Shown here: positions 18,174 through 27,439 of the stretch, piece after piece
Numbering within the stretch: the first letter of the stretch is position 1
How the letters are laid out: each line of letters starts with the position of its first letter
Assembly (NCBI GenBank): GCA_016931995.1
Contig: JAFGDS010000017.1
Coordinates: 49,668-113,667 of the forward strand
Source: Pirellulales bacterium
GTDB taxonomy: Bacteria; Planctomycetota; Planctomycetia; Pirellulales; Thermoguttaceae
Reading direction: 5' to 3'
Length of the DNA stretch: 64,000 nt
Notes under the pieces: model-generated
Seen by the model: only the letters and a program-made list of their open reading frames with translations
What the model was told of the DNA's origin: nothing
Databases searched by the model: none
Program-made: the position numbers and the translations under genes

Positions 18174-20648
18174 CTATTCTTCCCGCGGCGGGGGCACGTT
18201 GTCCTTGGGCGGCTGGTAATCGAACGAGTCCCAGTAGGCGCGATCCACGGGGTACGGATCGACCGGGACGCCGGCCGCCAGGTCCGGCGGGAGGAAGCCG
18301 AAACGCTGCATCTCGCGGAGGTAATGCGGATTGGGCCGAAAGCCGGGCATGTCGAAACGCTTGCCCTCCTCCAACTGCCGGTGGGCGTTCTCGATCGCGG
18401 TCTTGAGTTTCTGGTAGAGCGGGTCGTCCGTGTTTTCAAAGACCGGTTGGCCGCACGCGCCCCGCCCGCCCGCCTCCTTGGCCAAGGGTCCCGAAAGCAA
18501 CCGCGACTTCTCCGGCCGGCTCAGGTTGCACAGCGTGGCCGGGTTGCTGGCCGTGCCGCCGGGGAAAAAGAGCTCGAACCGCTTGCCGTGCTGGTCCTCG
18601 ATCTGCTTCCCGTGGCAACCGCCGCAGCGGAGGTTCATGGCCATCCGCGGGATGTGGACGTTGTACACTCCGCAGCCCAGCGCGGCGTACGTGCCGGGAT
18701 ACGTAGCGCTCGTGTCGATCCAGAGCCGGAGCATCTTCCGCTCGTGGTCCGAGACCTTCACGTCGTGGTGGCTGCCGTCGACCAGCTTCAACAGACGGCT
18801 GGCCGCGCTGCCGTAGGACCGTGGCGGGCGGTTGCCCCGGGGTTCGTTGCGCCCGTCCGAGACCAGCCCCGAATAGAGCATCGCCCAGTAGCTCATCGTG
18901 TAGCGGACGGTCTTGTCGCCGGTCAGATCGACGCGGCCCTCGGCGCGGTCGGCGTTGTGGCATTCGACGCAGTGCCGGTCCAGGATCGGCTGAATATCCC
19001 GCGGGAAGTCGAACACGCGGGGTACGTCGTCGATCGGGCGGATCGCGTCGGGCGGACGCGCAAGCGCGGTCAGCTCCGGCTTGAAGTGCGGCGCGTGGTT
19101 ACGCTGCTCGTGGCAGCCCACGCAGCCAAACGTCTCGCCCGGCTGCACCGTCACGAAGCTGTGCATCCGCTTCACGGCGATGTCGTTCTCGTCCAGAGCC
19201 ACGAAGAAGACCGACTGAAGCGCAGGCACGTCGAAATGGGCCGAGCCATCCGGCGCCACGGGCACTTCGCCAACGATCTCGGCCAGTGTGAACGTCCCGC
19301 CGATGGTCAAGGGCTCCATGCCGCCCGAGAAATTCACCGGCTTGGGAAGCTGTTTGAGCACCAACAGTTTTTTGATCTCGCCGCGCGCGACGCCGTCCAT
19401 GCCCCGGCCTTCGTAGATGTCCGAAAGCACCAGCCGGCCGGTCCGCTTCGACAGGTCGATCCGCGACGGGATGACCGGCTCGCGCGGCCGGGGCGCGAGC
19501 GGCCGGGGCTCGTGCATTTCCATGTGGCGGTCCGATTCGGGCAGCTCGTAGACCAGCTCGACGTTGCCCTGGCCGTCCAGAAGGTAGATGCCAACTCTCT
19601 TGGCCACGAGGAAGGCGTCTTCCGACAGGGCGTAGGGGTCGCGCCATGGCTCCCACTCCGGCCCCGGGCTGACCTTGCGCGACGAGCCGGGTACGTCCGG
19701 CCCGCGGCTCGGGTCCACCACGGCCACCGGCCCGGCGTGCTCGAACATGCCATGGCCCGGCGAGGACGACATCACCACCTTGTTCGTGCCGGGGATCGGC
19801 TTCGCGTCGAGCATGGCGATCCCGCCCAGCTCGTTGCCGAAGAAGGCCATCTGGCCCGTGCCGTCCGGGTTGATCGTCCAAAGATGATGGAAATGCACCT
19901 GGCTGCGGTCGACGTATTCCCAACGCATGTAGAGCACCCGACCGTCGGGCAACATCCAGGGCGTGTTGTCGTGGTCGTTGTTGCTCGACAGCATCCGGAC
20001 GTTCTGGCCGTCGCCGTCGCACTTGTACAGTGTCGCCACGCGCGTGAACCAGCAATTCACGAACCGCCGGCACCGCGACGAGCAAAAGATGATATTGCCG
20101 TCGGGCAGATACGTGGGCTCGATGTCGTCGTCGGGCCCGTCGGTCAGTTGGCGGAGGTTCGCGCCGTCGGCGTCGATCTCGTACAAGTGATACGTGCGCT
20201 CGCCGCCCTTGCGGTGGGAAAAGAGGATTTTCTGGCCGTCGTAGTGGACCTGGGGATCGCGCACGCCTCCGCGGGGATCGTCCAGGAGGACCTTCATCTG
20301 GCCGGTGCGCAGATTCAACCGGCAGAGCCGCCCGCCCTCGCCGTATCCCCACAGGACGCCCTGGTCGTCCTTGGAGAACGCCAGCTTGGCCGGATCGCCG
20401 TAGTCGCAAGAGTAGTTGCCGAAGTTGACGTACCAGTGATCGTGGCCGGACACCCTCGCGGCAAACACGATCTCCTCCGCGCCGGCCATGGGCCCGGCGA
20501 GAAACCGCGCAAGCATCGGCCCGGCGTGGAACCCCGGGGCGGGGGGCGGCGCGGCCGCCGGCGGGTCATCGGCCGGCGTGGGACTCACGATCACCACGGC
20601 AAGGAGGAAAAGCGTCAAGCCCCTGCAGAGTGGGCGGAAGGCGTGCAT
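18174..20648 (-). CDS. HzsA-related multihaem protein with beta-propeller N-terminus
   Basis: 824 residues from the ATG at 20648 (GAGGT upstream, then signal peptide RPLCRGLTLFLLAVVIVS). The N-terminal two thirds contain TolB/PD40-like propeller repeats (DPQVHYDGQKILFSHR, EPTYLPDGNIIFCSSR, TPWMLPDGRVLYMRWE). Three c-type haem motifs follow: CVGCH at 509-513, CVECH at 560-564 and CGGCH at 675-679. This is the layout of proteins related to the alpha subunit of hydrazine synthase. Planctomycetes that do not perform anammox carry many such paralogues, so hydrazine synthesis is not implied. Location is periplasmic or outer surface. It is divergent from the xylanase. Confidence 0.85.
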   Translation of the reverse strand: MHAFRPLCRGLTLFLLAVVIVSPTPADDPPAAAPPPAPGFHAGPMLARFLAGPMAGAEEIVFAARVSGHDHWYVNFGNYSCDYGDPAKLAFSKDDQGVLWGYGEGGRLCRLNLRTGQMKVLLDDPRGGVRDPQVHYDGQKILFSHRKGGERTYHLYEIDADGANLRQLTDGPDDDIEPTYLPDGNIIFCSSRCRRFVNCWFTRVATLYKCDGDGQNVRMLSSNNDHDNTPWMLPDGRVLYMRWEYVDRSQVHFHHLWTINPDGTGQMAFFGNELGGIAMLDAKPIPGTNKVVMSSSPGHGMFEHAGPVAVVDPSRGPDVPGSSRKVSPGPEWEPWRDPYALSEDAFLVAKRVGIYLLDGQGNVELVYELPESDRHMEMHEPRPLAPRPREPVIPSRIDLSKRTGRLVLSDIYEGRGMDGVARGEIKKLLVLKQLPKPVNFSGGMEPLTIGGTFTLAEIVGEVPVAPDGSAHFDVPALQSVFFVALDENDIAVKRMHSFVTVQPGETFGCVGCHEQRNHAPHFKPELTALARPPDAIRPIDDVPRVFDFPRDIQPILDRHCVECHNADRAEGRVDLTGDKTVRYTMSYWAMLYSGLVSDGRNEPRGNRPPRSYGSAASRLLKLVDGSHHDVKVSDHERKMLRLWIDTSATYPGTYAALGCGVYNVHIPRMAMNLRCGGCHGKQIEDQHGKRFELFFPGGTASNPATLCNLSRPEKSRLLSGPLAKEAGGRGACGQPVFENTDDPLYQKLKTAIENAHRQLEEGKRFDMPGFRPNPHYLREMQRFGFLPPDLAAGVPVDPYPVDRAYWDSFDYQPPKDNVPPPREE

Positions 20649-20712
20649 GACGTGGACCTCGTGCGGGTGGCGGGCGGGAATCGCCAAGGATGGACACGAC
20701 GGCACGAGCGCC

Positions 20713-20718
20713 ATTATA
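20713..20718 (-). promoter_or_regulatory. Candidate -10 box (TATAAT) for the HzsA-related gene
   Basis: On the minus strand the bases read TATAAT inside an AT-rich island (TATATATAAT) in otherwise GC-rich DNA, about 65 bp before the start codon. The -35 region at the right distance is poor (TTTTGG), so this is only a candidate. Confidence 0.3.
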
Positions 20719-20809
20719 TATAGGAACGGCCGCCGCCAAAACCCCCGCAACCGGGGTTGACCGTCCGGCCCCGCCCACGAATCCCCTTGTTTTTTTCAAA
20801 GGAGCAGCC

Positions 20810-22138
20810 ATGACTCGCCTTATCACGCTGCTGATGGTTGTTTGCCTGGTCGCGTGCCTTGCCGCGTTGTCGGCCCAAGCGGCCGCGCCGAGCGACGAGG
20901 AAATCACCGCCCAGGCCGACGCACGGATCGAGAAGCACCGCAAGGCGGACGCGACGGTCGTCGTGCTCGATGCCCAGGGCAAGCCCGTGCCGGACGCCCA
21001 GGTCCGCGTCGAGCAGACGCGGCACGCGTTTCTGTTCGGCTGCAACATCTTCATGTTCGAGCGGGCCGGGGGCGAGGAGCTGGAGGCGGCCTACCGCGGT
21101 CGGTTCGCCGAGCTGTTGAACTTCGCGACGCTGCCGTTCTACTGGCCATGGTACGAGCCGCGCCAGGGCGAGCCCGACCACGCCCGGACGGAGCGGATCG
21201 CCCAGTGGTGCAAGGAGCACGGGATTGCCGTGAAGGGTCATCCGCTGGCGTGGAACACGGCCGATCCGAACTGGCTGCCGGACGACCTGGACGAGATCCG
21301 CCGGCTGCAAATGGCCCGGATCGACGACTGCGTCGCCCGATTCGCCGGTGTGGTGGACCGGTGGGACGTGGTGAACGAGGCCACCCATTTCGATCGGGAC
21401 GAGATGGCCCGGGACCGCTCGCCGAAGATCACGGCGATGTGGAAGAAGGTGGGCCAGATGGAGTTCGCCCGCGAGTGTTTCGCCCACGCCCGCAAGGCCA
21501 ACCCCGCCGCGACGCTCTTGATCAACGACTATCGCACGGACCCGGCGTACGAAAAGGTCGTCGAGCAATTGGTCGATCCGGAAGGCCGGCGGATGTACGA
21601 CGTGATCGGGATCCAAAGCCACATGCACGCGGGCCCCTGGCCGACCGGGCAGATCTGGGAAGTGTGCGAGCGGTTTGCGCGATTCGGCGTGCCGCTGCAC
21701 TTCACGGAGATGACGATCCTCTCGGGCAAACGCCAGTGGGACCCGCCGGCCGACGGCGCGTGGCCCTCGACTCCCGAGGGCGAGGCCTACCAAGCCCGCG
21801 AAACCGCCCGGTTCTACACCATCCTCTTTTCCCACCCATCGGTCGAGGCGATCACCTGGTGGGACTTCTCCGACCGCGGCGCGTGGAAAGACGCCCCCGC
21901 CGGCTTCCTCCGCGCCGACATGAGTCCCAAGCCGGTCTATGACGAGCTCAAGCGGCTCATCAAGGGCACGTGGTGGACCACCATGTCAACGAAGACCGGC
22001 GCGGACGGCACGGTCGGCGTGCGCGGCTTCCTGGGCGACTACCGCGTCACGGTGGCCCTGCCCGGGAAAGCGGAGGTCAGCAAGGCGTTCACGCTGACGA
22101 AGACCGGCGTGAACCGTTGGGAGGTTCGGGCGGACTGA
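20810..22138 (+). CDS. Secreted endo-1,4-beta-xylanase, GH10
   Basis: 442 residues from the ATG at 20810 (AAAGGAGC upstream). A signal peptide ends near AQAAA (residues 22-26). A short immunoglobulin-like or CBM-like segment (VVVLDAQGKPVPDAQVRVEQ) precedes the GH10 barrel. Catalytic residues are visible: acid/base Glu190 in WDVVNEA and nucleophile Glu300 in PLHFTEM. HPLAWN at 144-149 is the usual GH10 substrate-binding block. The enzyme hydrolyses xylan backbones outside the cell. A further C-terminal extension of about 50 residues after the barrel resembles a carbohydrate-associated beta domain. Confidence 0.9.
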   Translation: MTRLITLLMVVCLVACLAALSAQAAAPSDEEITAQADARIEKHRKADATVVVLDAQGKPVPDAQVRVEQTRHAFLFGCNIFMFERAGGEELEAAYRGRFAELLNFATLPFYWPWYEPRQGEPDHARTERIAQWCKEHGIAVKGHPLAWNTADPNWLPDDLDEIRRLQMARIDDCVARFAGVVDRWDVVNEATHFDRDEMARDRSPKITAMWKKVGQMEFARECFAHARKANPAATLLINDYRTDPAYEKVVEQLVDPEGRRMYDVIGIQSHMHAGPWPTGQIWEVCERFARFGVPLHFTEMTILSGKRQWDPPADGAWPSTPEGEAYQARETARFYTILFSHPSVEAITWWDFSDRGAWKDAPAGFLRADMSPKPVYDELKRLIKGTWWTTMSTKTGADGTVGVRGFLGDYRVTVALPGKAEVSKAFTLTKTGVNRWEVRAD

Positions 22139-22175
22139 GCGGCGCGGTGAATAGCCCGATGGGCTTGTCATGGGT

Positions 22176-22376
22176 CAGCGCAGGGTTGCGGCGAAAGTCG
22201 CTACCCTGGGTCAACGAAACGCACGATTCCGTTCAACCCTGAAAGGGTTGTGCAAGGCGTCGGCCACGAAATCCCGTTGGGGTTTCTCGTGCGGTTGGCC
22301 CCGCGGCCCCAGGGTAGCCGCCTTCGGCGTCAACCCTGGGCTAACCTACGAAGCCCCTTTGGGGCAGACGTTGCCT
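22176..22376. repeat. Structured repeat element, CTACCCTGGG family (family G)
   Basis: CTACCCTGGG at 22201-22210 pairs perfectly with CCCAGGGTAG at 22308-22317. Inside is the hairpin CAACCCT/AGGGTTG (22234-22250, loop GAA), and CAACCCTGGGCT follows. The element fills the gap between the convergent xylanase and serpin-like genes. Confidence 0.7.
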
Positions 22377-23480
22377 TCACTCCGCCCGCACGAGCACCTC
22401 GGGCGTCTCGATCCACATGGCCAGGTAGGGCGCGGCGGCGTCGGCCTCTTTGAGGTAGAGCAAAAAGGGGCGGTCAAAGCGGAATTGACGTGGGTGCTGG
22501 TCGGGCGCGCACGTCAATGCCCCTCTGGCTTCGGACGCGAGCGCCGCGCCGCCCTCGTCCAGGCGGAACCGGACACTCTGCTGGGCGTCCATTATCAAGA
22601 GGTGTTCCCAGCCTGGGTTGGCAAGTCCTTGCCCAATGAGATCGGCGTAACGGTGCGCGATCCCCAGCGCGACGGTCGGCACGGCAAGCGACTCGTACTG
22701 CTGAAGCGGACCGCGCCCTTCCGCGTTGGCTCCCACGCGGGCGGACACGGCGCGCACCGTCTCGGCCAGCGACGCCTCGGGGGGAATCTTGGCCAGCACG
22801 ATTTGGTCCGCCTCCGACTCGGGCAAGAGCGCGAGAATGAAATCGTCGTCGCTCTTGTAGTCGAGCACCTCCACCTGGGAATACAATCGGCGCAGACGTT
22901 TGCCTTGCGACGCACCGAGATCGATCCCGAACGCCCGCACCTCGACCGTCTTCTCGCCGACGTGGAATGGCAGCGGTCGATCCAAACGGTCGAACACCTC
23001 GGCAAACGGCAATCGCTTCTCCAGATAGGCGTAGACGTAGACCTCCGTGTCAACGCGCGGCGCGGGCGGCGCAGCGGCGGCGGGGAAGCGGCCGGCCAGG
23101 GCCTGCTTGATCCGGTCATACACCCCGTCGGCCACGCGCCCGGCCAGGGCCACGTAGGCGTCGTCGGCCAGATCGTTTCGGGAAAACGTCCCGGCGTTCA
23201 GGGCCGCCGCGATGGCCGGGTCGCCCTCGACCTGGACCGGTTGACCCTGCATCTGCCCGCGCAGCTCGTTCCACGCCAATTGGAACGTGCCGCAGAAGAT
23301 GATGTTTTTGCCGGATTCCAGCGGCGCATCGAGCGTGGCCACCACGCGGGTTTCGCTCAGCGTGTCCGAATCCACGATCGGCGGCAGCTCCGCCGCCGGC
23401 GGGACGCTACGTCCACAGCCGCCGGCGAGCGACAGCGCCATCACGGCCAACAACGGGATCGACACTCGGAGTGCGGCCAT
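22377..23480 (-). CDS. Serpin-like lipoprotein
   Basis: 367 residues from the ATG at 23480 (AGGG upstream). A lipobox ends LSLAGGC with Cys22 as the lipid anchor. The C-terminal half resembles serpins: DDFILALLPESEADQIVLA (about 211-229), a hinge-like segment LDEGGAALASEARG at 307-320, then FRFDRPFLLYLKE at 333-345 and a final PYLAMWIETPE strand. The distance from the hinge Glu309 to the FDRPF block is close to that of true reactive-centre loops, so an inhibitory loop is possible, with the scissile bond around residues 324-327. The N-terminal half is diverged. It could guard surface proteins against proteases. Assignment from pattern only. Confidence 0.62.
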   Translation of the reverse strand: MAALRVSIPLLAVMALSLAGGCGRSVPPAAELPPIVDSDTLSETRVVATLDAPLESGKNIIFCGTFQLAWNELRGQMQGQPVQVEGDPAIAAALNAGTFSRNDLADDAYVALAGRVADGVYDRIKQALAGRFPAAAAPPAPRVDTEVYVYAYLEKRLPFAEVFDRLDRPLPFHVGEKTVEVRAFGIDLGASQGKRLRRLYSQVEVLDYKSDDDFILALLPESEADQIVLAKIPPEASLAETVRAVSARVGANAEGRGPLQQYESLAVPTVALGIAHRYADLIGQGLANPGWEHLLIMDAQQSVRFRLDEGGAALASEARGALTCAPDQHPRQFRFDRPFLLYLKEADAAAPYLAMWIETPEVLVRAE

Positions 23481-23534
23481 GGGTAACCCTTTCGATAAGC
23501 GTGTTCCGCGATAAGACACCGTGGCGCCGGGTGG

Positions 23535-23550
23535 CACGCTCTTGAGCGTG
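23535..23550 (-). terminator. Hairpin after the restriction-modification gene
   Basis: CACGCTC (23535-23541) pairs with GAGCGTG (23544-23550) across TT. It begins 18 bp past the stop of the minus-strand gene and lacks a clear T run. It may instead belong to another dispersed repeat family (GGCACGCTC-type). Confidence 0.4.
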
Positions 23551-23567
23551 GCGAAGGGCGCGGTGCG

Positions 23568-26500
23568 TTAGGCCGGATCGGGGCCATACTGCTTGGGCAG
23601 CGCGGCGACGATGGCCATGGTCTCCAGGCTCACGCGGACGACTTGCCCGACAAGGCGGACGATGTACTCCGGATCGTCCGCGCGGTTCGGGTCGCTCGCG
23701 ATGCCGCTGCGTTTGTCGATCTTCACCTGGTATTGGTCAACCACCCATTCCAGGGCGCTGCGATTGCCCAGGCGATAGTCGAACGTCTCGGGCGGGATGC
23801 CGGCCAGCGTGAGCGAGTCGTTCACGCACAGCGACGTGCGATCCTTGCCGAGCCGCATCTTGTCCTTGACGCGATACGACAGGGGCACGCCCTTCTTTTC
23901 AATCCACTCGAGTTCGTAGGGCTCCAGCGACTCGTAGTCCAGGTGCAGCGCGGCCAGCCGTTTGCCGGCGTCGGCGAACGCCCGGAAAAGCCGCGAGGGT
24001 GCCGCCGCCGGACCCTTCCGGGAACGCGGCTTCGCGGCCCGCTGGGCCGGCGGGGCGTCGCCTTCCGTCGGCGCGCCGGCCAGCGGGATCCGCGGCAGCT
24101 CCCGCTTGAGATTCTCCGCGAACTTCTCCCGATAGCCGGGATGGTGAAGCATGCCGTACACGTAATAGAAGATATCCCACTTCGTGATCGACGGATCGCC
24201 GTACGCCGCGCGAAACCGCTGAAGCGCCCAATCCGTCACGTTCTCCCGCCGATTCGTGCCGTCGGGGTCGTAGGTGTAGAAGGGGAAACATTGCCCTGCA
24301 CCGCCAAAGCCCACGAAGTTGAGGTTCGGAATGACGTTCGCAACGGCGGTGTAGAATGGTCGTTCACAGGCGATAGTGGGGACTATGATCACGCGATTCT
24401 CTTTCTCTTGCACCACAGTGGGATAGAATCGGCGGAACTGCCCCAGTTCGTCAGATGCAATGTCCGCAAAGACCAGGTGCCGAAGCGTGAATGGACGATA
24501 GAGACTACGGCGAATATCATTCGGATCGAATTGGAGATACTCTTGATTGCGTAGCGAACGTTTGAGATTCCTGCTCCACTTCACCTTGGAGTAGTCAAGG
24601 AAGTCATCGACAGACTTGCCCTTGCCCGAACGAGCATATCTGTCGACTTCGACGTTGTAATCTTCGGCAAACTTATCGAGGCGACGCGTCAACTCTTGCC
24701 TGTCAAAATCGTACACAACGGCGTCACGATTTGTTGACACACCCAATGAATAGCGAGAGAAGAGGGTAAGCCCCTTCCTCTGTTTGTCTGCCTTTGCCTC
24801 CTTACTGCCGATAGGGAGAAAGGCCGTGAACTCCGCAGCATTGTCTGGCGTGAGCCACGTGTATCGTTCGTCAGGCTTCAGCCGCGTCCACTTGACGCCA
24901 TCAATGCTGTTTTGCCGAGCGAGCCAGGCCAGTTTCTCTTGTCGTCGTAGGTTCTTGTCCACTCGATCAAAAAAGAGCTGCCTGCCTCGATGCCTTGAAG
25001 AGCGAATGGCAATCGTGATTCCAACACCGACCTGAATTCCAAACACGTTGTATGCTGTTCCCGACAAAACGGGGTTCTGTCGTACATTGCCTTCGAGGTG
25101 GACGTGATAGATGCGACTGAAATCCTGCAACATGTGTCTTCTCATGCCATCGAAGGCGATTTGGTCCACGAAACTATTGTTCGTCACCAGACAGACAACT
25201 CCGTTCGTTGCGATGCGGTCCACTGCCCACCGAAAGAACTTGACATAGGCGTCATAGAGCTTCGTTCCCAACGTTGCCCTCGAGTCTTTCGCGTAGGTTG
25301 TCTTGATCCGCATGTCGATCGTATCATACTTCCGATTCTTATTGTTGTCATTCTCATTCAACTGTCCCACGTTGTACGGTGGGTTGCCGATGACCACCGT
25401 AATTGGAGTCTTTCGCTCGCGTTCAACGCGCTGCGTATTCTCCTCGTTCATGAACTCGAACGACTTCTGCGTGTGCTCCGCCAGGTCCAGCGTATCCACG
25501 AAGCACAGCCCCTCGAACGGCGCGTAGGCGCCGGTGCGTTCCCAGTAGGCGTGCTCGATATTCAGGGCGGCGATGTAGTAGGGCAGGAGCATCACTTCGT
25601 TGGCGAAGAGCTGCCGGGCGTACATCCGCGGGAGGTCGCGCTTCGACGCGCGGCGGATCAGGTTCACGATGAAGTTGCCCGTGCCCGTGCAGGGGTCCAG
25701 GATGTTCACCCCCGGCGAGCCGAGCCGCTTGCCGAACTCCTTCTCCAGGACGTGCTCGACGCTGGCGCACATGAAATCGACGATCTCTTGCGGCGTGTAG
25801 ACGATCCCGTGCGTGTCGGCCACCTTGACCGAGTAGCCCTGGAAGAACCGCTCGTAGACCGTGTTCAGAAAGTGCTGCTTCTCGCTGAACTCGGTGATCG
25901 TGGCCGCGGCGGATTCGATGGCCAGATAGAACCGGTCGAGCGACTGGAGAAACTCGTGCCGGCTGAAGCTCTCGCTCGTCAGCGCGGCGATGACCTTCTC
26001 GACCTCCCGGGCGACCACGTTGCGCTCGATGAAATCATCCACGTCGAAGATCTTCCGGATCAGCCGCTCGGTGAGCAGGTGCTGGACGAGCATTTCGTCC
26101 ACGGCGGCCACGCTCAGATTCGGGTTGAGCGACGCCCGGCACAGCGAGTAGAAGCCCTCGAACGCCTCGATGAACCGCGGATTGTCCTTGTGGGCCTGTT
26201 GGATCTTCTTGACCAGCCCGCGGGCCAGATCGGGTACCCGCTGCTTGAATTCGTCGATCGCCTTGTTGAAGTCCTCGTGGGCAGGCTCCGTCCAGGCGAA
26301 GAACGCGCCCAACAGATCGCAAAGCGATTGCGGATTGGCCAGATCGGCGACCATCGCCTGCTGGCCGTTCTGGTAGAGATGCGCGTGCCGGGTGTCCTCG
26401 AAGATCGTGTTCGTCAGGGGGTAGCCCTTGTCGATCTTCTTGCGGATCTCCAGCTCCAGCCGGTCGTGCGTATCCTTGGCTTCCCAGAAGCCGCGCTTCA

Positions 26501-26735
26501 TGTAGTAGTCGTCTTGGAACGTGCCGTCGGGCCGGACCGCCTGGCCCTTGACCTCAAGCGGCTGCTCCGGGATGAGCGTCCAGCCCACCTTGCGACCGCA
26601 CTGGTCGAGCAGATTCTGAAAGGCGCTGCGGACGGCCCCTTCGTGCTCCACGTCCTGCCGCCCGTAGGCTTCCAACGCGGCGTAGTATTCCTTGACGGCC
26701 TTGTGGGCAGGCTTGATCGCGAAGGAGTCGGACAT
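23568..26735 (-). CDS. Single-chain restriction-modification enzyme (type ISP/IIG-like)
   Basis: 1055 residues from the ATG at 26735. A GTG four codons earlier is an alternative. The N-terminus carries a PD-(D/E)xK-like nuclease site: Asp70 in RPDGTF and Glu85-x-Lys87 in GFWEAKD. The gamma-class adenine methyltransferase follows, with motif I DPCTGTGNF at 347-355 and motif IV NPPY at 451-454. The C-terminal part matches the type ISP methylase/target-recognition layout. No helicase block is seen, so it is shorter than classic ISP translocases (about 1500 residues). No separate specificity or nuclease gene lies beside it. The part from about 24,290 to 25,440 is clearly less GC-rich than both ends, suggesting exchange of the recognition region. 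Confidence 0.88.
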   Translation of the reverse strand: MSDSFAIKPAHKAVKEYYAALEAYGRQDVEHEGAVRSAFQNLLDQCGRKVGWTLIPEQPLEVKGQAVRPDGTFQDDYYMKRGFWEAKDTHDRLELEIRKKIDKGYPLTNTIFEDTRHAHLYQNGQQAMVADLANPQSLCDLLGAFFAWTEPAHEDFNKAIDEFKQRVPDLARGLVKKIQQAHKDNPRFIEAFEGFYSLCRASLNPNLSVAAVDEMLVQHLLTERLIRKIFDVDDFIERNVVAREVEKVIAALTSESFSRHEFLQSLDRFYLAIESAAATITEFSEKQHFLNTVYERFFQGYSVKVADTHGIVYTPQEIVDFMCASVEHVLEKEFGKRLGSPGVNILDPCTGTGNFIVNLIRRASKRDLPRMYARQLFANEVMLLPYYIAALNIEHAYWERTGAYAPFEGLCFVDTLDLAEHTQKSFEFMNEENTQRVERERKTPITVVIGNPPYNVGQLNENDNNKNRKYDTIDMRIKTTYAKDSRATLGTKLYDAYVKFFRWAVDRIATNGVVCLVTNNSFVDQIAFDGMRRHMLQDFSRIYHVHLEGNVRQNPVLSGTAYNVFGIQVGVGITIAIRSSRHRGRQLFFDRVDKNLRRQEKLAWLARQNSIDGVKWTRLKPDERYTWLTPDNAAEFTAFLPIGSKEAKADKQRKGLTLFSRYSLGVSTNRDAVVYDFDRQELTRRLDKFAEDYNVEVDRYARSGKGKSVDDFLDYSKVKWSRNLKRSLRNQEYLQFDPNDIRRSLYRPFTLRHLVFADIASDELGQFRRFYPTVVQEKENRVIIVPTIACERPFYTAVANVIPNLNFVGFGGAGQCFPFYTYDPDGTNRRENVTDWALQRFRAAYGDPSITKWDIFYYVYGMLHHPGYREKFAENLKRELPRIPLAGAPTEGDAPPAQRAAKPRSRKGPAAAPSRLFRAFADAGKRLAALHLDYESLEPYELEWIEKKGVPLSYRVKDKMRLGKDRTSLCVNDSLTLAGIPPETFDYRLGNRSALEWVVDQYQVKIDKRSGIASDPNRADDPEYIVRLVGQVVRVSLETMAIVAALPKQYGPDPA

Positions 26736-26872
26736 TCCTTGTCGCACCTCGGGAGCGTTGGCGGCGGAGAGAAACCAGACGCCGAACTCACCCCAAACCG
26801 GGGCACGGCGATTCTACCGCAACGGGGGCAAAAGCGTCAAGCCACCCCACGGCGTTGTGCGTGTTGCAGCGC

Positions 26873-26966
26873 GTTCCACTGGCTTGGCCAGTGTGGTGAC
26901 AGTCAGATGCGGGCACTGGCAAAGCCAGTGGCACTCAAGGCAAGCACGGGCAAAGCCAGTGGCACT
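26873..26966. repeat. Three copies of the GTGCCACTGGC family (family A)
   Basis: A diverged copy (26873-26895) is followed by two copies in the opposite orientation (26913-26935 and 26944-26966). They occupy the 284-bp gap between the small unknown gene and the restriction-modification gene start. Confidence 0.8.
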
Positions 26967-27019
26967 CAGAAGACGGCTTCCAACGCGATACCACGATTCG
27001 GAATCACCACACTGGCCGG

Positions 27020-27439
27020 TCACTCCGCGAGGAGTTTTTCGCGGAGGATGGCGGCGACGTGTTCGTTGTATTGGCCGGAGGTGGTTCGCGGGGGAATCCA
27101 CTTCTCGTAGTCGAACTCGGGAAAGTTGAGCGGCTCGCCGAGCCCCTTGTGGACGACGTAGAAGTCGTGCACGCGCGCGGCCAGCTCGGGCGAGGCGTAC
27201 TGGCCCAGGTCGAGCCGCGGGCGCGGGGCGCTGGGCCGGGCCTGGTCGAGCACGCAGCCGACGTAAAGCTGCACGCCCCGATAGCCCGGCGCCGCGCCAA
27301 GCTGCGGACCGCCGCCGTAGTCCGTCACGCGCAGGCGGTCGTGCGTTTCCGTGATGCCGCCGGGCCACGTCACGCACAGCCGCACCTCGGCCTCCGGATC
27401 AAACCGCCCCAGGGCGTCGATCAGGTCCTTGGTCTTCAT
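27020..27439 (-). CDS. Small protein of unknown function
   Basis: 139 residues from the ATG at 27439. Its start overlaps the stop of the preceding gene by four bases (ATGA), which supports the start and translational coupling. The sequence begins MKTKDLIDALGRFDPEAEVR and is acidic and soluble, with no signal peptide or membrane segment. The first 60 residues resemble short planctomycete proteins whose role is unknown. I name no function. Confidence 0.75.
   Translation of the reverse strand: MKTKDLIDALGRFDPEAEVRLCVTWPGGITETHDRLRVTDYGGGPQLGAAPGYRGVQLYVGCVLDQARPSAPRPRLDLGQYASPELAARVHDFYVVHKGLGEPLNFPEFDYEKWIPPRTTSGQYNEHVAAILREKLLAE

Noticed and set aside
18174..20648. True hydrazine synthase alpha subunit (anammox)
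   Set aside because: No beta/gamma subunit genes or other anammox genes are near, and the neighbours are carbohydrate-related.
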